NCBI GenBank assembly: GCA_009918865.1
Contig: RGCY01000028.1
Location: forward strand, 1-10,290
From: Actinomycetota bacterium
Lineage (GTDB): Bacteria > Actinomycetota > Actinomycetes > S36-B12 > UBA5976
Length of the DNA: 10,290 nucleotides
Direction: 5' to 3'
The notes under the pieces are model-generated. The model saw nothing but the letters and a program-made list of their open reading frames with translations. It was not told the DNA's origin and did no database searches. The position numbers were made by a program, and so were the translations under genes. Shown in pieces: positions 7,737 through 10,290 of the stretch (position 1 is the first letter of the stretch; every line of letters starts with the position of its first letter).

Positions 7737-8099
7737 ATGAGCAAAGAGCGTGCACGCCGGCGACAAGCATTGCTTGAGCAGCGCGAACACGATCGCATCA
7801 AACGGGAGCGAGCCCGACAACGGCGCGCTCGGTGGCAGTGGGTGCGCAACATCATTGCCACACCGGCACGGGGTGGCGGATCTTTCGCTCGCGGCGTCTG
7901 GCGACCACTGTCGGGAGGCCAGCAGGGTTTGCTTGCGCGCCGCCGTCGGCGTCGCGTTATGACACTCGTGGTTCTCGCTACTTTGCTCAATGCTGCAGTG
8001 TGGGCAGTGATCAGGGATGTGAATACAACAGTCACTGCATGTGTGGTGACATTGATTGCAAGCCCAGTGCTTGCGCGATTGCTGTTCTCTCGGCGTTAG
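7737..8099 (+). CDS. Arginine-rich small membrane protein, function unknown
   Basis: The 120-residue product starts with a strongly basic, probably helical region (MSKERARRR, then repeated Arg, Lys and Glu to about residue 37). A Gly/Pro-containing linker and a run of six arginines (68-73) follow. Two hydrophobic helices (about 74-92 and 97-117) are separated by a very short loop. The arrangement predicts a hairpin membrane anchor with a large cationic cytosolic domain. Similar MSKERA-type proteins occur in many actinobacteria near his and trp genes, but I know of no assigned function. ATG 7737 is preferred over the upstream in-frame ATG at 7503 because the earlier part lies antisense to the LON-domain gene. 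It ends 20 nt from the stop of the convergent gene; no terminator hairpin is visible there. Confidence 0.75.
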   Translation: MSKERARRRQALLEQREHDRIKRERARQRRARWQWVRNIIATPARGGGSFARGVWRPLSGGQQGLLARRRRRRVMTLVVLATLLNAAVWAVIRDVNTTVTACVVTLIASPVLARLLFSRR

Positions 8100-8119
8100 A
8101 GAAAGTGTGACTCAGGGAA

Positions 8120-8752
8120 TTAGATGGCACGCCGTCGCTGTTCAAATTCAGCGCGCGCTTGTGGGTCGCCGTCGATACTGCAGCGATGTGGACGCCCAGT
8201 TGCGAGCAACAGCACTTCCACAGGAGAGCCAGTGATGGTCACCGTAAGCATGCCAGAGCGGCTACGTCGACTACGCCAGTGACCAAAGTCAGGACAAACA
8301 ATGTCCACTGCATCGTGGCGGAACATCAAGGCAGCGCTCATGTTCACCCTCTGCCAGAGCACCGACATTGTGTCTCTGTCTCGGTCTTCCAACGTGGGCT
8401 CACCTTGTGCACGCAACACATCTTCACGATGCACAACAAACTCAACGAGATTGGCCAAACCTTCCGTGTAACGCATGGGAGACCAGGCCGGTGGTCCATT
8501 GCGTACGAGGTTCACGAGTTCGGGCCACGGCTTTGCGCCGATGGTGGTCATCACATTATTGAGTCGGTCGCGAAGCGCGGGAATCACCAGACCTGCTGCG
8601 GCATCGGGTCGCGACTCGCGCGCAATCAAGTGCGCAGCCAAGTCACGTGTGCGCCATCCATCACACAGCGTCGGCGCGTCTGGACCCAAGCGTTCGAAGG
8701 CACTGCAGAGAAGTTCGCGTTCACGTCGAGCAACTGCCTGCGCCGATGTCAT
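8120..8752 (-). CDS. TIGR03085-family metal-binding protein (DinB / maleylpyruvate isomerase-like fold)
   Basis: The 210-residue product has the signature of the actinobacterial TIGR03085 family: an RRERELLC N-terminus, GPDAPTLCDGW (23-33), RDLAAHL with H41, RESRPDAAAG (45-54), and EFVVHREDV with E104 and H108. H41, E104 and H108 are the likely metal ligands by analogy with the DinB-like mycothiol-dependent enzyme fold. Whether it uses mycothiol, and on what substrate, is unknown. In-frame ATG 8782 would add ten residues, but the family begins close to ATG 8752, and a TACCGT -10 box sits 6 nt before it. It is divergent from the trp-region membrane gene across 36 bp and often neighbours his/trp genes in Actinobacteria. 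Confidence 0.92.
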   Translation of the reverse strand: MTSAQAVARRERELLCSAFERLGPDAPTLCDGWRTRDLAAHLIARESRPDAAAGLVIPALRDRLNNVMTTIGAKPWPELVNLVRNGPPAWSPMRYTEGLANLVEFVVHREDVLRAQGEPTLEDRDRDTMSVLWQRVNMSAALMFRHDAVDIVCPDFGHWRSRRSRSGMLTVTITGSPVEVLLLATGRPHRCSIDGDPQARAEFEQRRRAI

Positions 8753-8758
8753 GAAGCC

Positions 8759-8787
8759 ACGGTAGGGCACGCAGACGTACATGGCAC
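8759..8787 (-). promoter_or_regulatory. Putative leaderless promoter of the TIGR03085-family gene
   Basis: On the minus strand, GTGCCA (8782-8787; four of six matches to TTGACA) and TACCGT (8759-8764) are 17 nt apart, and six nucleotides separate the latter from ATG 8752. The eight bases TACCGTGG are identical to those before the LON-domain gene. The 36-bp divergent gap must also carry the signals for the plus-strand gene at 8789, for which I see no convincing -10 box or Shine-Dalgarno. Confidence 0.55.
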
Positions 8788-8788
8788 G

Positions 8789-9424
8789 ATGAGCAACGTG
8801 ACTGATGCACGTTCGCGTTCGAAAGGGACTGCCGTCGTGGCGGCTGTGTTCTCACTTATCGCGAACGCGTGGAGTGCATCCCAGGTGTGGGTTTCATTTG
8901 CAGATGTGGCCGTGGCGACATTGGGTCTGCGACGAGATCTCGCAGGCCGTGAGCTCAGCACGGCTGTCGCGGTCTTACCACTGCTCGGACTTGCGACCAC
9001 GGTTGCGATGCTGGTCGCAAGTAGGTTGTGGGTCCGAGTGAGTGCACTCGCTAGCATTGTGACGGCAGGTATTGCGGTGGGATATGCAATAGCTCTTCTG
9101 ACGCAAAAGATTCAGATGGCTGGCCTGCGAATCCAGCAGGGCATCAGCGAGACAGCGCAGGCGTCAGTGCACCCGATCCCCGTGGTCGTGTGCACGCTCG
9201 GATGCCTAGTCTTCATGGCAGCAGGATTTATCGGTGTCTTAAAGGTGCCGTCTTGGTCTGGACTGTCCAGGCGCTACCAGCGGCAGTCCGCACACAGAGG
9301 TGAGTCGCGCCAGATTTCCGATGCGGACGTTGATGGCACTCAGATGTGGGCGGCCCTAGATCGCGGCGAAGATCCCACGGCCGGAGAGTCACGTGATTCA
9401 AGCACCAGTCAGCCACGCCTTTGA
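8789..9424 (+). CDS. Trp-region conserved membrane protein (Trp_oprn_chp / TIGR02234 type)
   Basis: The 211-residue product has a short basic N-terminus (DARSRSKG) and four hydrophobic helices (about 13-37, 50-72, 76-102 and 128-152). A cytosolic tail ends in the family signature MWAALDRGEDPT (186-197). This family is found in tryptophan clusters of Actinobacteria, usually between trpE and trpC; its role is not established. Its position two genes before trpC supports the assignment. ATG 8789 is chosen because the 210 codons of open frame upstream lie antisense to the TIGR03085-family gene and have no membrane-protein character. Here it is the first gene of the cluster, since trpE is not upstream. 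Its TGA shares a base with an ATG at 9424. Confidence 0.88.
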   Translation: MSNVTDARSRSKGTAVVAAVFSLIANAWSASQVWVSFADVAVATLGLRRDLAGRELSTAVAVLPLLGLATTVAMLVASRLWVRVSALASIVTAGIAVGYAIALLTQKIQMAGLRIQQGISETAQASVHPIPVVVCTLGCLVFMAAGFIGVLKVPSWSGLSRRYQRQSAHRGESRQISDADVDGTQMWAALDRGEDPTAGESRDSSTSQPRL

Positions 9425-9445
9425 TGAACCGGTTGTCGTGGTGCT

Positions 9446-9511
9446 CATAGTGCACCGCTAGTGCACCCCACGCGCACCGTGAGTGGACCCAGCACGCACC
9501 GCTCTCGCGCC
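9446..9511. repeat. Degenerate 11-bp tandem repeat array
   Basis: Six consecutive 11-bp units end in GCACC, GCACC, GCACC, GGACC, GCACC and GCGCC at 9456, 9467, 9478, 9489, 9500 and 9511, exactly in register. The first two units share TAGTGCACC and the fourth has GAGTGGACC, giving an approximate consensus nnnAGTGCACC. Register is lost after 9511, although CCTAGGACC (9512-9520) may be a decayed seventh unit. The array is non-coding on the evidence here. The unit is close to one helical turn, so proteins bound to it would lie on one face of the DNA. Confidence 0.6.
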
Positions 9512-9580
9512 CCTAGGACCCTCACGCCTCCTTGATTTAGAGACCGGTCAGCGCGGCGCGCCAAGTCGTGTGCCTGCACT

Positions 9581-9606
9581 TACGATGTCACCCTGACTCG
9601 AAGGAG
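9581..9606 (+). promoter_or_regulatory. Putative -10 box and strong Shine-Dalgarno of the HGxxPAAW gene
   Basis: TACGAT (9581-9586) fits the -10 consensus and would start transcription near 9593, giving a short leader. No good -35 is visible 16-19 nt upstream. AAGGAG at 9601-9606, 8 nt before ATG 9615, is the strongest ribosome-binding site in the window and fixes that start. A transcript from here would lack the complementary CTCCTT at 9528-9533, whereas read-through RNA would contain it. Confidence 0.4.
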
Positions 9607-9614
9607 CATCTGCA

Positions 9615-9842
9615 ATGAGCGCATCAGAGACTGACCACGGCTCAACTCCAGCCGCGTGGACGGCCGTCATCATCATGCTGGTTGGCATGACCATCAGTGG
9701 TTTTGCATTGTGGTTCGCTCATGTGTCGTTGTTCTGGGCCGGAATTGCTGTCTGCGGTGTTGGCGCGGTGGTCGGCAAAGTGATGCAATCACTGGGCTTT
9801 GGGCAGAAGTCTCGGGCCGAGCTCGTCGGTAGCGACACCTGA
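9615..9842 (+). CDS. HGxxPAAW-family small membrane protein
   Basis: The 75-residue product carries the family signature DHGSTPAAW at residues 7-15. Two hydrophobic helices follow (about 16-35 and 38-58), separated by a short turn, then a short polar C-terminal tail. Members of this family are found in actinobacterial trp clusters and have no assigned role; a link to tryptophan synthesis is inferred from location only. The start is well supported by AAGGAG 8 nt upstream. The stop is 7 nt before the trpC ATG, so the two are likely co-transcribed, and ribosomes reaching this stop may help start trpC, which has no visible Shine-Dalgarno. Confidence 0.9.
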   Translation: MSASETDHGSTPAAWTAVIIMLVGMTISGFALWFAHVSLFWAGIAVCGVGAVVGKVMQSLGFGQKSRAELVGSDT

Positions 9843-9849
9843 GTTCGTC

Positions 9850-10290
9850 ATGAGTGTCCTTGCGGAGATTATCTCCGCGACACGAGCAGATGTAGCACGC
9901 CTGCGCAGCCAGACACCGCTCGCTGATCTGCAGGTGGCCGCGGAGAAGCGCCTACACCAACGACCCCCTTTGGATGTGCTGTCATCACTGCGCACTTCTG
10001 ATGTCAGTGTGATTGCTGAAGTGAAGCGTCGAAGCCCGAGCGCCGGACAACTAGCCGAAATCGCCCAACCTGCCGTTTTGGCCTCGCAATACGAGGCAGG
10101 TGGGGCCTCAATGGTGAGCGTTTTGACCGAGCCGCAGTGGTTTCACGGTTCGATACACGATCTTGAAGCTGTCCGTGAGGTTGTTCACTTGCCGGTACTG
10201 CGCAAGGACTTCATCATCGACGAGTGGCAAGTCATCCAGGCCTGTGCTGCAGGCGCTGATGCAGTCCTGTTGATCGTCGCTGCGCTATCC
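9850..10290 (+). CDS. trpC: Indole-3-glycerol phosphate synthase (3' partial)
   Basis: TrpC closes the indole ring, converting carboxyphenylamino-deoxyribulose phosphate to indole-3-glycerol phosphate in tryptophan biosynthesis. The first 147 codons are present; the gene runs off the window, with roughly 110-120 codons expected beyond it. The N-terminus MSVLAEIISATRADV is typical. AEVKRRSPSAG (56-66) supplies E57 and K59, and VLRKDFIID (116-124) supplies K119, equivalent to the catalytic E51, K53 and K110 of the Sulfolobus enzyme. LTEPQWFHGS (92-101) and AAGADAVLLIVAAL (133-146) are further family motifs. ATG 9850 is the natural start, 7 nt after the preceding stop. No defect is visible in the part seen. 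Confidence 0.95.
   Translation, partial: MSVLAEIISATRADVARLRSQTPLADLQVAAEKRLHQRPPLDVLSSLRTSDVSVIAEVKRRSPSAGQLAEIAQPAVLASQYEAGGASMVSVLTEPQWFHGSIHDLEAVREVVHLPVLRKDFIIDEWQVIQACAAGADAVLLIVAALS

Larger units (their letters stand above)
9424..9614 (+). promoter_or_regulatory. Candidate cis-regulatory region inside the trp cluster
   Basis: This 190-nt gap in an otherwise compact cluster holds several possible RNA-control elements. An eight-codon ORF (9424-9450, MNRLSWCS) starts on the last base of the preceding stop and has one Trp codon at 9439-9441. GGTGC (9440-9444) can pair with GCACC (9452-9456), while GTGCAC (9450-9455) can pair with GTGCAC (9461-9466); these hairpins exclude each other. An 11-bp repeat array follows. 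CTCCTT (9528-9533) is perfectly complementary to the Shine-Dalgarno AAGGAG (9601-9606). ACCGGT palindromes stand at both sides (9427-9434 and 9542-9549). No T-run follows any hairpin, so this is not a standard terminator or attenuator. Function is inference. Confidence 0.35.

Noticed and set aside
7589..8035. N-terminal extension of the minus-strand LON-domain frame
   Set aside because: It lies antisense to the 7737-8099 gene, is arginine- and cysteine-rich without domain similarity, and the conserved domain begins just after GTG 7588.
8091..8134. Possible bidirectional terminator CGGCGT...ACGCCG between convergent genes
   Set aside because: The arms lie inside both coding regions and are separated by 32 nt with no T-run; too weak to call.
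8159..8788. Long plus-strand open frame before the trp-region membrane protein
   Set aside because: It is wholly or mostly antisense to the TIGR03085-family gene, shows no membrane-protein character, and the family begins near ATG 8789.
9424..9450. Definite trp leader peptide gene
   Set aside because: It has a single Trp codon in eight and no terminator T-run, so it is kept as a hypothesis rather than annotated as a gene.
9446..9511. CRISPR array
   Set aside because: Units are only 11 bp, contiguous and degenerate, with no spacers and no cas genes nearby.
9556..9563. GC-rich palindrome in GCGCGGCGCGCC as an intrinsic terminator
   Set aside because: It forms only a very short self-complementary stem without a loop or T-run.

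Overview
The window is a stretch of actinobacterial core chromosome. Evidence: an actinobacterial-type TraR/DksA zinc-finger protein, the lspA-rluD-dnaE order, a DnaE1 replicase of about 1180 residues with an intact PHP domain, an HGxxPAAW-family protein and the 'trp-region' membrane protein beside trpC, frequent GTG starts, and several start codons lying 6 nt behind a TANNNT -10 box, as in leaderless actinobacterial transcripts. Base composition looks only moderately GC-rich for the phylum, which would fit a free-living aquatic or soil lineage with a compact genome; I cannot name a genus.

Layout. Positions 1-6906 are one tightly packed plus-strand block: a 5'-truncated TraR/DksA regulator, lspA (lipoprotein signal peptidase), an RluD-family 23S rRNA pseudouridine synthase, an aldo/keto reductase, dnaE (DNA polymerase III alpha) and a four-helix membrane protein. 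From lspA on, the genes overlap by 4-11 bp or are 7 nt apart, so they are probably co-transcribed and partly translationally coupled. Positions 6911-7588 hold a minus-strand stand-alone LON substrate-binding-domain protein. It diverges from an arginine-rich small membrane protein (7737-8099), which converges on a minus-strand TIGR03085-type metal-binding protein (8120-8752). From 8789 a plus-strand tryptophan-region block begins: the trp-region membrane protein, a 190-nt non-coding gap, an HGxxPAAW small membrane protein, and trpC (indole-3-glycerol phosphate synthase), cut by the window end.

How it fits together. The first block combines lipoprotein maturation, ribosomal RNA modification and chromosome replication. 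The last block is tryptophan biosynthesis plus two uncharacterised small membrane proteins that accompany it across Actinobacteria. The histidine cluster and trpE, which often lie between dnaE and trpC in related genomes, are absent here.

The least explained sequence is the gap at 9425-9614. It holds a degenerate array of 11-bp units in exact register, two mutually exclusive short hairpins, a possible eight-codon Trp-containing leader ORF, and a CTCCTT segment complementary to the downstream Shine-Dalgarno AAGGAG. This is the best candidate for an undescribed cis-regulatory element. I see no mobile element, CRISPR array, tRNA, rRNA or obvious defence system.
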